A DNA stretch of 64,000 bases from Seminavis robusta. Its lineage: Eukaryota; Bacillariophyta; Bacillariophyceae; Naviculales; Naviculaceae. The notes under the pieces were generated by a model. That model did no database searches, had not been told where the DNA came from, and saw only the letters and a program-made list of their open reading frames with translations. The DNA is taken from contig CAICTM010000053.1 in the NCBI GenBank assembly GCA_903772945.1, positions 84,952 to 148,951 on the forward strand, written 5' to 3'. The number at the start of each line of letters is the position of its first letter. The first letter of the stretch is position 1. Positions 44,720-55,880 of this stretch are shown here, in pieces. The position numbers were made by a program, and so were the translations under genes.

Positions 44720-47563
44720 TTAGATTCCTCCTCCTCCAACAACGGTTGCTGGAAGACCATTGGCTACGGTTGCTTGAAGGGCCTTCACAAACGAGGACTG
44801 AGAAAACTTCTTTGTCAACCCTTCGTCCTCGTCGTCCTCTTCTTCGACCCCTTGAGCTTCGTCGTGTACGTCTTCATCGCCTTCCACGAGTTTGCTTTCT
44901 TTTTCCAACAAACTCTTCGTGTACTTGTCTTGCGCCGACACGGGGCCACCACCCAGGACCAAACGAATGATGTCACCCTTGGGTCCCTTGCCCAACTCAT
45001 TGAAGAACCAAGCAATGCGTTCGTCCCGTTTGCTCAAACCAAGCTCTTCACGTTCTCGAGCTTCCTTCCAAGTCACAGCAGACGCATCCAAGAACCGATC
45101 CGTTGCAGCCTCCCAGGTGAATTCATGCGCCAGTTCTGGCGTCAATGGTTCCGGCTCATGTGTCAGCGCCCACTGCAGATTGGCGGCAAACTCGAGCTTA
45201 TTGCGATACGCCAAGCAGTTGGGGAACTTCAGGAAGAAGGCGTTCGAGGGATGCACAGGGACAATGGCGAACTTGCCCATGGCCAATGCTTCTGCCGTTG
45301 TCGTGCACAAAACTTCCGATACGGATGGATTCACAAAGATTTTGTATTGAGCATTCTGCCCAAGACTGGCATGATCCACCCGTCCTGGAAACGTGGCGGG
45401 TATCGGCTGGCGGCGCCATTCATGAAAGGTTTGCGGTAACTCCGAGAAGGTGAAGGATTCTTTGAAATTGCGCCAGGGGTCTTCCTTGCGGATGGACTCT
45501 TTGATTTTGTCAATATGCTCCCGAAAGGCTGCTTTGGAGGTGAAGATCTTGGTGGCATTAGCATATGATCTTTTCAAGTTGTTGTTGTCCCTGCTGGATT
45601 TTTGTAGGAGTGAACGCCGTGCTCTTTGCCGTCGGTGACGTCGATGTGTAGAATTGCCGGATTGAGCACTGGTGTGGTTGCGTCGTCCCAGGTACGCTCG
45701 TTTAATGGGCTTTTGCTCGGGGCCCGAGCCGTAGATATCAATTTCAAAGTAAGATCCAGTGACGTGTTTGTAGTAGTCCTGCATCTCCAGGAGTAGATCC
45801 AAGCCCTTTGCCCATAACAGCTTTCCAATAAAGTACACTGCCGTTGTCGAGTTTTGAGGATTGGCCGGACAGGACTCGTCGCTGTCAGTTGTTGATGTCG
45901 TGGTTGCTGCCCTTGCCAATCCAATTTCCAAAAAGGCGGATCGCACACCATGCACGTTGGATGTTGCTTCCTTCTCTGGAGCAAACGTCTGCAGAACATC
46001 ACTCAGCTTGATGACTTGATGACAATAGGCTCTAACCATGGCGCTACTGACCATGGCAATTGCGGGCGCCGTCCACAAACCACTGTAATGAGCCGACGCG
46101 TATTCCTTGTAGTTGGTATGGACGATACCGACCACATAATGAAACTTTTGCGTCCATCCATCCCCGGGTGCTCTGTACCAGTTGCAGTGCTCGGGTTCTT
46201 CCAGGACACAGACATCGGCTGTTTCGGGGGGAATGAGTTTGCAAATATCACCCATGGCAAAGATGCTGCGCAATCCTGAGTGGTATCGCGCAGGGTAGAA
46301 TAATAGTTTCAGGCCAGTCTCTTTGTCGGCTACATCCGGCATTCCCGCATTGTCTGCCAACCATGCTCGAATGTAGTCTTCTTGTGCTTGCGGAGATTCA
46401 AAGACTTGTCCGTATAGCTCCACCTGGTCTTCTTCCAGTTCTAGCCATGGGATAACTAGTGTGACCCACTGTTGCTGGGGTGATGCGTTTCTGCTGGTCC
46501 CTCCAATTGTTGCCTGGGCAATGGCTCTAGAAGTAACATTGTTGTTTGTGGAGGTGGTTGTGTAGTTGACAGATTCTTCATCCGAGTCTCCCAAAATGAT
46601 TTCCACATGTTGTTGTTGCTTGTGTTGGGGTGGATTGTTGATGCGTTGTGTTCTCCGGTGTAGATAGGCAGCTCGAAGAAGAGGATTGACGGCAGTTCCC
46701 GTCATCCATGGCAACGCCGCTGTTGTGACAATATGAAAGTGTCTTCCCGGCAAAGAAAGGTCTGTTTGTGGAGTGACCTCATTGTCATTGTGGACTATCG
46801 TGTTGTTGTTGGTGGTGTCATCGCTAAGAAGAGATGCAGCTGATTCCTTCTTGACAAAAGAAGATGAGATGAGGGCAATATGATCCAAGAACTTGCGCCT
46901 CTGTTCCTTGAGTGAATTGAGCTGTTTGCGTGCCATTTCTTCCATTTTCTCACTCCAATCGTCATACCCGGCATAGTCTTCTCGGGCTAGTTCATCCTCT
47001 TCATCTTCGTCATCACTAAACGAATCGGAAGACACAACTTCATCAAACATTTCTGCATCTTCTTCATCTTCCTCTGCTGGAGCCACAGTGGGAGCTTCAT
47101 ACTCATTCCGAAGACGTTGTTGGCCATTAAGGCTTGACCCTTTTTGTTTGGTTCTTCTAAAACGTCCAAACATGAATCGGAGTGGATTGGGGCGTCTCCT
47201 TGTGCTACCAGAAGTTGGCTTTCTAAAGCCCCCATCTGGAACCTTCACTTCAGAAGAAGCAGCTTTTGTTTTTCTCGGTGGAAACAGAGTCTTCAAGATA
47301 CCTCTTCGACGTCTTTGCTCTCTCTGATTCCGATCAAGGGGTTCGTGTTCCTCGCCCTCTTCTTCCTCATCATCTCCAACATTCTGAATGGTATTGCTCT
47401 GGATTCTTCTCCAAAACCGTCTATTGCCGTTATTGCTGCTTGCTGCTGTGGCGGCAATGCCCTGTGGACTGGAAGATTCGACTTGTCCCGTTAAGACAAA
47501 CACCAGTAGAATCAGCAGGGAGATCCAACTGCCAAGATTGCACCGTGGAATCGTGCGCGCCAT
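44720..47563 (-). CDS. Digalactosyldiacylglycerol synthase (DGD1/2-type glycosyltransferase)
   Basis: Single exon, 947 aa. It adds galactose from UDP-galactose to monogalactosyldiacylglycerol, making the plastid lipid DGDG. The family is clear from RHFHIVTTAALPWMTGTAVN at about 270, QWVTLVIPWLELEEDQ, and especially VCVLEEPEHCNWYR, KFHYVVGIVHTNYKEY and SNVHGVRSAFLEIG, which follow plant DGD1 closely. A GT-B glycosyltransferase C-terminal part follows, with VYFIGKLLWAKGLDLLLEM and the nucleotide-sugar-binding region FVNPSVSEVLCTTTAEALAM. The N-terminus has a signal-peptide-like segment (SWISLLILLVFVLTG, about 11-25), which fits entry into a complex plastid through the ER, but no clear ASAFAP motif follows. 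About 230 residues of acidic and basic low-complexity sequence separate leader and enzyme, and a basic insert (RRHRRQRARRSLLQ) sits inside the enzyme. Confidence 0.9.
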   Translation of the reverse strand: MARTIPRCNLGSWISLLILLVFVLTGQVESSSPQGIAATAASSNNGNRRFWRRIQSNTIQNVGDDEEEEGEEHEPLDRNQREQRRRRGILKTLFPPRKTKAASSEVKVPDGGFRKPTSGSTRRRPNPLRFMFGRFRRTKQKGSSLNGQQRLRNEYEAPTVAPAEEDEEDAEMFDEVVSSDSFSDDEDEEDELAREDYAGYDDWSEKMEEMARKQLNSLKEQRRKFLDHIALISSSFVKKESAASLLSDDTTNNNTIVHNDNEVTPQTDLSLPGRHFHIVTTAALPWMTGTAVNPLLRAAYLHRRTQRINNPPQHKQQQHVEIILGDSDEESVNYTTTSTNNNVTSRAIAQATIGGTSRNASPQQQWVTLVIPWLELEEDQVELYGQVFESPQAQEDYIRAWLADNAGMPDVADKETGLKLLFYPARYHSGLRSIFAMGDICKLIPPETADVCVLEEPEHCNWYRAPGDGWTQKFHYVVGIVHTNYKEYASAHYSGLWTAPAIAMVSSAMVRAYCHQVIKLSDVLQTFAPEKEATSNVHGVRSAFLEIGLARAATTTSTTDSDESCPANPQNSTTAVYFIGKLLWAKGLDLLLEMQDYYKHVTGSYFEIDIYGSGPEQKPIKRAYLGRRNHTSAQSGNSTHRRHRRQRARRSLLQKSSRDNNNLKRSYANATKIFTSKAAFREHIDKIKESIRKEDPWRNFKESFTFSELPQTFHEWRRQPIPATFPGRVDHASLGQNAQYKIFVNPSVSEVLCTTTAEALAMGKFAIVPVHPSNAFFLKFPNCLAYRNKLEFAANLQWALTHEPEPLTPELAHEFTWEAATDRFLDASAVTWKEAREREELGLSKRDERIAWFFNELGKGPKGDIIRLVLGGGPVSAQDKYTKSLLEKESKLVEGDEDVHDEAQGVEEEDDEDEGLTKKFSQSSFVKALQATVANGLPATVVGGGGI

Positions 47564-48823
47564 TGTGTCAATTCAATTATCACTAGATACCTGGTAGTGA
47601 TGACTTTCAAATCTCTCTCTCTGACTTGCTTCTACCGGTATACCCTTCCTTTCTTCTTTCAATTCCAATGCCTGCTGCATCCATCAATGATGGAACAAAC
47701 GAATCGAATCAAACGGACGAATGGATCTACTCTGGCTAAAATGGTTGTCTTTGGCGCTCTTTTCTTCTCCTTGCAGTTGCGTTCTCTCGGAACGCAATAT
47801 CAGAATTTTGAATTGCCCACCATGGTCGATGTTGATTGTTGATTGGTCAAAGTCAGCTTTCAATAAAAAGAGAGCTAAATTTGTCGACACTCTTTAAATC
47901 TTTGAGATGCCAGCAACGTCAGCAGGAGACGTACTATGAGAACACGTACCACCGGCAACCTACCAGTGGCAAAAGCTACCAGCTGCAGGTCAACTCTTCT
48001 GCTTCAAACTAATACCATCCTGGTGCTCGTATCGTATGTCTTTTTTGGCTGCAAGTCTATTATTACTGGAGTTGTCGTTTGGGCTTCAGCCTTTCCTACA
48101 GTCTAATTTCAAAGCCTGTGTGGATTTCAGCGCTCTACCGGTATGGTAGCCAGTCAGCGTGAACGAAAGCTGGCCACTGGATAGAGCAGAGAAGCAAAGA
48201 CCAACACAGTGCGGCATGTCTCACCTAAACCTATCCCCGTACCCATGATCTTCCCATACATAACTCCTGACTTAGTAGGAAGAAAACTGATATCTTATTA
48301 CTCGTAGACCATGCTGATCTGCATTCATAGACCTCCGGGGTCAGCACGGATGCGTGCCCTCGAAAGTATCCTCAACTCTAATGGTGTAAGAATCCGTTCG
48401 AATTGCCAACCGTTATCGACTGCCAAAGGGCGGGCAAACAATCGAATGTCGCCCCGTGCACTGTGGGGATTTCTGTACCGTGCCACCAAGGACAACATTT
48501 TGACCTCCCTCCACTCGGCATCACCAGCACAACATCATCAGGCAGCACCACCTTGACGACGACAACAGAGGTCCATTTGCCATCCGAACATCTACCAGTT
48601 GGCCACACTCTACTAGACTTCAAGTAAAAGCCGCTATAGTCTCGCGACAAGATTTCCAGTTGATTAGTCCATTCGGTTTCCATTAGAATCGACTTGACTT
48701 TTGCGTCGGTGGAAGTGGTGGTGGCATTGGTTTCTGGCCTTTTCCAACCTCCAGTTTTAGTTAGTTGTTCGGACCCATTAGTTGCTTTTGTTCTTTCCAC
48801 TCGGCAAACAGAACGCATCCATC
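47564..48823. other. Divergent promoter region
   Basis: About 1.26 kb between the starts of the DGDG synthase and the small membrane protein genes. No gene is supported. TACCGGTA occurs at 47633 and 48136. Confidence 0.4.
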
Positions 48824-49661
48824 ATGGGGGCGGCACTATCCAATTACACGACAATTCTGGCAAATACGCTGTGCGGTGGATCGTCTCGCAAGCTGATTGC
48901 AGGGTGGTGGTACGTTTTTTTTCATGGCCAAAAAGCAGTTTGTTGTTGTACATGACTTGGTCTCATCAAAACCACAACGTTTATTTCCTCCCCTTATTAT
49001 TATCTCTCTACTAGGTACTCTATTCTGGGTATAACGGGTAGCCTCATGCTAATGTCCATCTTTGTCATGGGCACCCGATCACTTGCTGAAGGTTTTGCGT
49101 CGATATGGTCCGCATTGATGCTGCTGATGCTCAGTATTGGTGGAACCATGATTATGCGAAAATTTCACAACTCCATGGCGGTGGGTTTCTTTATGGGATC
49201 CGTCGTCGCCATGTCACAAATGTTCTTTTTACTCTTTCTAATGTAAGTTCTGCCACGACGAGTGCTGTGAGTGAATAGTGATGTGAGTTGGCTCGGATGC
49301 TCACCTACAAGGTGCTTCTCTCCCATGTCATCCATACCACACTCTGGAACCCAATCTATTTCTATACACAACAATCATCATCATCACCAACGACGCTACT
49401 ACTAGATACATTGGATACGGCAAAGATCAATCGACACAAGGGAAGTCCTACAAGGGAGAATCCGTCATGAGCCTACTGTGTTTAGCCCAGTCCATCTTAT
49501 TGGGTAGCTTTGCCGCCATTTTGGGCGCCCATCGATCCGAAATTCTAGACAAGCCAACATCCTACGAAGAGATGCAAGACTTTCCTTCGGTCAATCCCAA
49601 CCGACCGGCAGATTCCTACGATCCACCCACCCGTGCTTCGACAGACAGTGGACAATCATAA
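48824..49661 (+). CDS. Small four-helix membrane protein, unknown function
   Basis: Model: join(48824..48909, 49015..49242, 49406..49661), 189 aa. Introns of 105 and 163 nt. The first uses GTACGT and CTACTAG; the second uses GTAAGT and an acceptor at CTACTACTAG. A closer AAG at about 49310 gives the wrong phase, whereas the chosen acceptor gives FLLFLIYIGYGKDQ in frame. Four hydrophobic segments: YSILGITGSLMLMSIFVMG, IWSALMLLMLSIGGTMIM, GFFMGSVVAMSQMFFLLFLI and LLCLAQSILLGSFAAILG. The chain starts MGAALSNYTT, so N-myristoylation is conceivable but not demonstrated. The tail after GAHRSEILDKP is short and polar. I do not recognise the family. Confidence in the first two exons is good; the third depends on the acceptor choice. 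Confidence 0.7.
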
Positions 49662-51288
49662 TACAGGCAGTATAGTATGATATGACACGACACCACACGA
49701 CAAAATGTTCGCAGCACACACACACACAAGATGACATAGCCTTACTTGGTATCACTACTATAACTCATTCATATGCTTTCGGTATAGTATAGTACCAATG
49801 GTAGTTCCTGCTTCTGCGAACTTCAGTACTACAATGTAACGCTGTTTGTAATCAAGTTTTGGTTTGATAAGAGAGCTCCTTGCTGTTGGTGGCTTTGGAC
49901 CTACCGGTAGATCACTCGCTCGGCTACTTCAGCCGTAGCAACCTTTCTCCTGGTAGCAACGAATCTACAATGCTTGGAGAAAAGTAGGTTCCAAGCGGCC
50001 ATGTATTGAGTCGGCTGCATGTACCGGTATTCTTGCTCAATAGAGAAGAGGTGCGTGCTACCGGTATGGAGGGAATATACCGGTACATTACCGATTGTTC
50101 ACTTTGGCTTGTTCGGTTCCATCCACCTGGATTGCTTTGGCTGGCCATTCTTGTGTAGTATATACTATTTCTCCGTGCCTTGAAACATCGCAACAATCGC
50201 TGTCGTCCTCTTCAGACAGTAGGGAGTACAAATACTCACTTGGAGGCTCAACGACTAGGCACCATCAGGCATCTATCAGGAACGCATCAGTAATATGCAA
50301 GCAGAGTTGCGGATTCTGGACAATCCAAGGGTTGCGCCTCCCTCAGACCGATCCATCCACAGGTAACCCTTGAACAGGGAACGATACGATAGCGAAGCAC
50401 AGCTGAAGACTTGGCCGATTTGCTCTACTAGCAAGGCCTATATACCGATAGAATACGGTATGTCCCGGGGCTCGGCTAACCAAACTATACATCTTCATCT
50501 AGCCAATGACAAACAGTTACTAAGAAGGCTGCATGTGAAGACCAACTTCCAGCCGTCTCAACGGGTCGAAATATCTTGACTCTAGGGGATCCAACTGTCA
50601 CAGGACTCGACTGTCCTCCGTGGAGCTAGCACTCCTGAGAGTCTGCCATCCGTGCACAAACTAAAGCTCATCCATCTCCACTTTCTGATAAGAATATTGT
50701 CTAAACGAGGACGCTTGAACACGTACCGGTTGCCTCTTTTTGAACGTCCACTAAGGTACATCTTTCTGTTATGTTTCTTTCTCTGGTCGAAACCAACTGA
50801 CTGGCTAATGGGCTAATGCTATATACAAAAGATCTACATGGAAGTAAAGATAAGGTATTCCGTGTGATCCTTTTACTCACTAGTGTCCGTTTCCACGCAG
50901 TCTCCTTCCAAAGGGTTCTGATCTCGTCGAACAAAACCTGATGTTTTTGAAAGCAGTTCCAGTTTTTCATTGCTTGGCAAACTCTGAGATGGCAACATCG
51001 CAGACTTCACCGCTGGCCTTCTGGATGCAAAGGTTGGAGGGGTGTCCCAACTGACCGTAGCTCACAGTGATTAATCATTCGATTCATCATTCTCAATTTT
51101 TTGGCATTGATTTACAGTGTATGCACACCGTGGGCAAGGGAGCCCCGGCTTACACGTGGAAGATGTCGCATTGTGCGTCAGAGCTGCTGTCAGAGCTGCT
51201 TCCGAGAAAATCCAACATGCAAAACGGAGTGATGCAGAATGAAGAGCCGAAGAGGAGAGCATCATCTCATCTAACCTAACTATTGACC
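49662..51288. other. Intergenic region
   Basis: About 1.6 kb without a supported gene. It has the densest run of TACCGGTA in the window: 49902, 50022, 50059 and 50078. A short CA run lies at about 49713-49727. Confidence 0.4.
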
Positions 51289-53790
51289 ATGACCATGCTA
51301 GCGGCTCCCAAAACAGCCATGAGGCCCCGCACCTGCAGAACGACACCATTCTTGATGGCGCCAATTTCCTGTTTCATTCTTGTGAACGTTTGGTTGCGCC
51401 CATCTTCTGCGTTTGTGTCGCGACCTCCACTTCCGAAGTTGGGACTTGTCAGGAGATTGGACGGCATTACGACGTCTCTACACGCTCGACGCAAAAAGCC
51501 CAACACCAATATTCGTCCGGGAGGAGATAGTGGAAATGATGTCGAAGAAGGTGAAGTGGGAAAGGGTCCCAACTGGATTGAACGATCCTTTCCCGTAGAC
51601 GTGGGTGGTGTTGACAGTGATGGCTCCTCTGCCAGCGAGTTGAAAAAGGTGGAAGATTACAACATAGGAATCAGTGGAGTGTCCTTCCAAACGGGAAGCT
51701 TGAGTGAGCGTAAGTAGTTTTGTTATCATTCGAAGAGAAAACGCAATTGGGGATATCTTTTGGATTCGGAACTAATAAATTCGGCATGGTATGAACGGCA
51801 GGCATGTTTGATGCTATCATGACCAAGTCACAATTCGCGGCCAATCCAGATGCAGAAATTCGCCGAGCATTTATGTTGTATGCCATGGACTTTACAGCCA
51901 AAGAAGCCACCAAGGCGGCCCTCAAACAGAACGGTTTGGAAATTGCATTGCAAGAAGACGAAGAAGATGAAGGCATGTGGGGAGACATGGATAGCATTCG
52001 ATTATTAGACGACAATGGAGTGCCTCTGCCAGGGATGATTTACCAATCCACAGAAGATGCAATTGACCAAGGGGGATGGCAGCCAGGACAGGCGTTTGAC
52101 TTTGTCGTGAGGCAGGTCCCCTCCAAGGTCCGAGAACTCTCTCTAGACGAGCTGTTGCAAGCATTGGATCCTGAAGGGAAACTACGAGAAGAAGCCAAAG
52201 CCAATAACATGACATTGCCCGATGAAGAGATTCAAACTTTAGGAGACCTGGCCAATGACAGTATCCGTCGAACCGAGAACGCACCCAGGGGCGCCACCAC
52301 CGAAGAACAAGCCTTTGCGGGAATTCCTGGCAAGCGGGGATACAGACCCATCCCCATTGGTGATTTGTTGGCACCCTTATCAGACGATGGAACTGAGAAT
52401 CAGTATAGTAAGTCTCGTGCGTCTTTTTCATTTGGAAGTTGCAGTTCAGTCCTCTTGCCAACCATAGCCATTCGTTTTCTGCCTGATGAAACCATTGCCC
52501 CGATCTAATCAAAACTTTGAAACATGACATACTCACCTTGCCAGCGATGATGCATGTCAGTAAGTCTAAGTTATCTATTTGTGAGAGCCGTTCCCGGATG
52601 AAGTTGCATTTCAGTGCTCTGACAATCACATTCAATCGCTTTGCTTGACAATACTATTGCATCACTCCGATGCATGGATAAAAACTTCAAAACTTGACAA
52701 CTCACAATGACCAGTGAATTCGTTTGTGGCACATGGAGCCCTATTGTTGGACGTGTCAGATGGAGGAAAGAATTTGGATAAGGCACAACAATTGGCAGAT
52801 ATGTGGAAGGCCATTGAACAGTTTTATGATCAAGTTGACAAGTCTTCCACCGACTTGCCGCCAATGCAAACAGCCATGGAAACAGGTTCACAAACGGCCA
52901 AAGTAGGCTATGCTAGTTACGACAATGATTCTTTGCAGTTCTTAGAAACACGTCGGGATCGAACATCCGGAGCACTCTTACCAGAAGAGGCCAATGCCAT
53001 TCTGGGAGAAGCCGCAGTCAAGGCACTAGATGAAGCATTTGCCTTGGTTACTGGGGCAGGCAAGGTCGCCGTCAGGATAGCTGTGGCCGCAAGCAGTTTG
53101 GAACGAAGCGATGCATTTCTGGACGACCCTGCCGCAGCATCGAAGGCTGCGGGACTTATGGCAGAGGAATTGCTAGACGATGGAACCCCTGATGGAAGTG
53201 GCACTGAGTTTCCTGTCTGCATGAGCCCTCACCGGCTTTGCCGGTACTCCAACAATGTGAAGCAACAAGCTACAGTTGATGAGAACGAGAATGATGAATC
53301 AAATCTACAGTCTTCATCCAGGGAAGTCTTTGGGGCGCATGTTGATTCTACTTGGGTAACCATTGTCCCGGTTGCCTCGGTCAGTGGGCTCGAGGTCTTT
53401 GATGAAGAACAAGAAGAATGGTACCGACCAGAGCTGGCGGCACGTCAACACTGGAAAGACCTGCAAAGTCAACGAGGATTGGATCCTGAGGCTCTTTTCG
53501 ACCCGGATTCATCCCTGCCGTGGCACTCTCGGTATGTCGTTCTAATGCCAGGTGAGTTGCTGCAATTGGCCACTCGCAACGAAGTTCCCGCAGCTGTGCA
53601 CCGCGTGGTAGCCACGCAAGACAGCCCGTCACGGCTCAGTGCTCCCATTTTGTTGAGATGTCGACCGGGCGTGAAAATGGACGTAAACAGGTACTTGGGA
53701 GGTGCAGGAGGATACCCCTTGCTGGAGAGCGTCGATGGGATGACCATTGAACAAATCCACGAAGGCTTACAACCAACCTACTTTCAATAG
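51289..53790 (+). CDS. Plastid-targeted 2-oxoglutarate/Fe(II) dioxygenase with a long N-terminal extension
   Basis: Model: join(51289..51709, 51802..52407, 52715..53790), 700 aa. Introns of 92 and 307 nt start GTAAGT and end CAG; junctions give LSER-MFDAIMT and NQY-MNSFVAHG in frame. The leader has a hydrophobic core (MAPISCFILVNVWL) followed by SSAFVS, with Phe just after the predicted cleavage, the diatom plastid bipartite signal. The C-terminal half matches the isopenicillin-N-synthase-like family. The DIOX N-terminal portion starts near 335 (YRPIPIGDLL, FVAHGALLLDVSDGG). The iron ligands are GAHVDSTWVTIVP (His551, Asp553) and PAAVHRVVATQ (His638); the 2OG-binding R-x-S lies at SPSRLSAPILLRCRPG. 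An acidic region (about 165-330) sits between leader and enzyme and has no family I know. The substrate is unknown; pigment, hormone-like or secondary metabolite oxidation are all possible. Confidence 0.87.
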
Positions 53791-53940
53791 CGTGGACTAT
53801 GCAGCAATAATGATTGTGAGTAGCTCTACTACCCTAGTAGGCCCTTGTCAATTCATTCAAAAAACCTTCTGAAGTACCACAGTGATATGGATACCGGTAG
53901 ACTAAGCTTAGATTACTCCACTTTGCGCGAACCTTGCTTG
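53791..53940. other. Short convergent spacer
   Basis: 150 bp between two convergent stops, holding both 3' ends. TACCGGTA occurs at 53892. Confidence 0.4.
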
Positions 53941-55560
53941 TTAAATTCCTGGAACCACCCTTCTGATGTACCATAGTTGAATGTCTCTCAGGCGCCTAAA
54001 GTCATGTGTGTAGATTGGATCCAGGAACTCGGCATGATCCACATCTTTGTATGCCTGGGTCACCTCCTCCACTGCATTCTTGCCGTGCTTTTCCACAGCC
54101 CCTCTCCACATTTCGCCATCCGGAAACCAAGACCACGTCCAAGAGGATGGTGGTGGCACTTGTCCGTAGATGTGAATCCATTTGTAAAGGTTTCCCCCCA
54201 AGAGTGAGAACTCTCGAATGCGTTTGGATTCGCGATGTCGTTGTGCTTTGGCGAATTCTAAAACGTGCCACCAACGATGCTCCCTGATCTCAACGGGCAG
54301 AACCATTGGCAAACTGGGTGACATTGTCCACTCCAGTGTTTTCCATGTGGTCTGAAAGGGATCCCAGATACCCAAGACGAATTCAAAAAAGGGATCACCG
54401 TGTCCAAATCCAAAGTTGGATTTTTTGTGGAGTGACCAATCACAGGGCTGAATGGACGGATGACTGCCGATCCACAATTCGTCGGCATACCTGTTGACTC
54501 CGTAGTTGTCTGGGACAAAGTTGAAGAGATCCATTTCGAAACGATGCTCAAGATGCATTAAAAGGGCATCTTTCACAACTTCTGTGGACCGTTTTCCAAA
54601 TTCGAGTGGGGGCAATAGGCGGGAAACATAATCGCACTGAGCAGTCCAAATGTTACCCGGCATGAACAGCCCTCGTTCGGCAATGAAATAAAGACCACAA
54701 AGGTTGCACTGCTCTGGACTGGTCCCATTGTTGAAAATTGAGGGTATCTCTGGGGTTGGCGGATTGAGGCATTGTTCAGTAGTGACAGCGTAGGTCATTA
54801 GTCGCCTCCATTGCTCGTTGATTGGGTTTTCATGAAAGCTTCCTTTGTTGTGCAAGTACACTACTCTTCTTGTGTCCAATCCGGCTGCACCTTCCTCGGA
54901 TGCTTGTGGCTGTTGACAAAAGTCGTGCACATTTTCGAGAGTCTTCGTCTCCATGCCTTCATCATAGTGCTGTAAGTGTATGCAGTCCAGATTGTAGAGC
55001 CCATTGGGTCCACAGAAGGTATCCATATATTCATCGGTAACGATATTCGGAACTCCCAGTGTATTGTAGTATAGTTTAGCAGGCTGCAGAGGGTCTGCAG
55101 CAGCATAGGAAATGCCGATCTGATGCATCTGTTCGTCAATGATGCGTAATGCATTGGCTTGTGGGTCATCTTGGTAATCTCCAAACATAAAGGAGCCGCT
55201 TGGTTCCTCCTTTTCGGGAACATAAATGTGATAGAAGAGGGCAAAGTCGGCTTGATTCTTTTGATTGTGAGAAGTTGTGGGTGCTGCCCTATCAGTCACT
55301 TTGGCCGTCCTCATTCGATATCGAAAGAAAACTGGCATCATATACTTTGCACAAAAGTAGAGTTGCATCACGAAGATGGCTGCTACTAGAATGCAAACTC
55401 GACGTCTCGTATTGGTAAGGGGCCCCACGCGAAAACGGAGAGGAAGCTTGCCCAACAATCCACCTCCGTGAAGGTGGCGGCGACGTCGACCAAAAAGAGG
55501 ATCCAACCATGGTTGCTTGAATTTCATGCGGCCTCCTGGGCTACCGATATTGGGCGCCAT
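53941..55560 (-). CDS. Type II membrane protein, possibly a Golgi glycosyltransferase-like enzyme
   Basis: Single exon, 539 aa from the first ATG (MAPNIGSPGG). A short basic cytosolic tail (FGRRRRHLHGG) precedes one membrane helix at about 54-72 (VCILVAAIFVMQLYFCAKYM), then a luminal domain: the layout of a Golgi type II enzyme. The luminal part has FALFYHIYVPE, LDCIHLQHYDEGMET, RVVYLHNKGSFHENPINEQW and CNLCGLYFIAERGLFMPGNIW, with several Cys residues and an acidic-rich middle. YLHNKGSFH resembles the YxHxKGS motif of some glycosyltransferase-like proteins, and a Trp-rich C-terminal part (SWTWSWFPDGEMW) follows. I do not recognise a defined family, so the enzyme assignment is weak. A tandem repeat array begins about 320 bp upstream of the start. 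Confidence 0.75.
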   Translation of the reverse strand: MAPNIGSPGGRMKFKQPWLDPLFGRRRRHLHGGGLLGKLPLRFRVGPLTNTRRRVCILVAAIFVMQLYFCAKYMMPVFFRYRMRTAKVTDRAAPTTSHNQKNQADFALFYHIYVPEKEEPSGSFMFGDYQDDPQANALRIIDEQMHQIGISYAAADPLQPAKLYYNTLGVPNIVTDEYMDTFCGPNGLYNLDCIHLQHYDEGMETKTLENVHDFCQQPQASEEGAAGLDTRRVVYLHNKGSFHENPINEQWRRLMTYAVTTEQCLNPPTPEIPSIFNNGTSPEQCNLCGLYFIAERGLFMPGNIWTAQCDYVSRLLPPLEFGKRSTEVVKDALLMHLEHRFEMDLFNFVPDNYGVNRYADELWIGSHPSIQPCDWSLHKKSNFGFGHGDPFFEFVLGIWDPFQTTWKTLEWTMSPSLPMVLPVEIREHRWWHVLEFAKAQRHRESKRIREFSLLGGNLYKWIHIYGQVPPPSSWTWSWFPDGEMWRGAVEKHGKNAVEEVTQAYKDVDHAEFLDPIYTHDFRRLRDIQLWYIRRVVPGI

Positions 55561-55880
55561 TGCTGCGCACTCAAACTGTCCTAACAAGAGAGGATCAAAA
55601 AGTTGACGCAAAAGTACTGGTACGGTCGTAACTGGCAACTCTTCGGCGAAAGGAAAGAGAACGATCGCCAAGAAAAAGTGACAGTGCTTTTCGAAGTTGA
55701 CCTCCCCCCGCTGCCTTTAGAAAAGTTGATTTGAGACGTTGGTGGTGACGTCAAATAAGTAAAGCAAATTGGAGCATTTAATAGTCGCGGGTCGCCTTTC
55801 TTGTTACTTATTACTATGATACGGTAGTATAAATTGTCTACAATATTGGATGATTAATTTTGTATTTTCGTCGCCATTCG
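55561..55880. other. Upstream region of the type II membrane protein gene
   Basis: 320 bp of 5' leader and promoter between the start codon and the tandem array. An ATTACTATGATACGG-type AT-rich stretch lies at about 55810-55860. No gene is seen. Confidence 0.35.
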
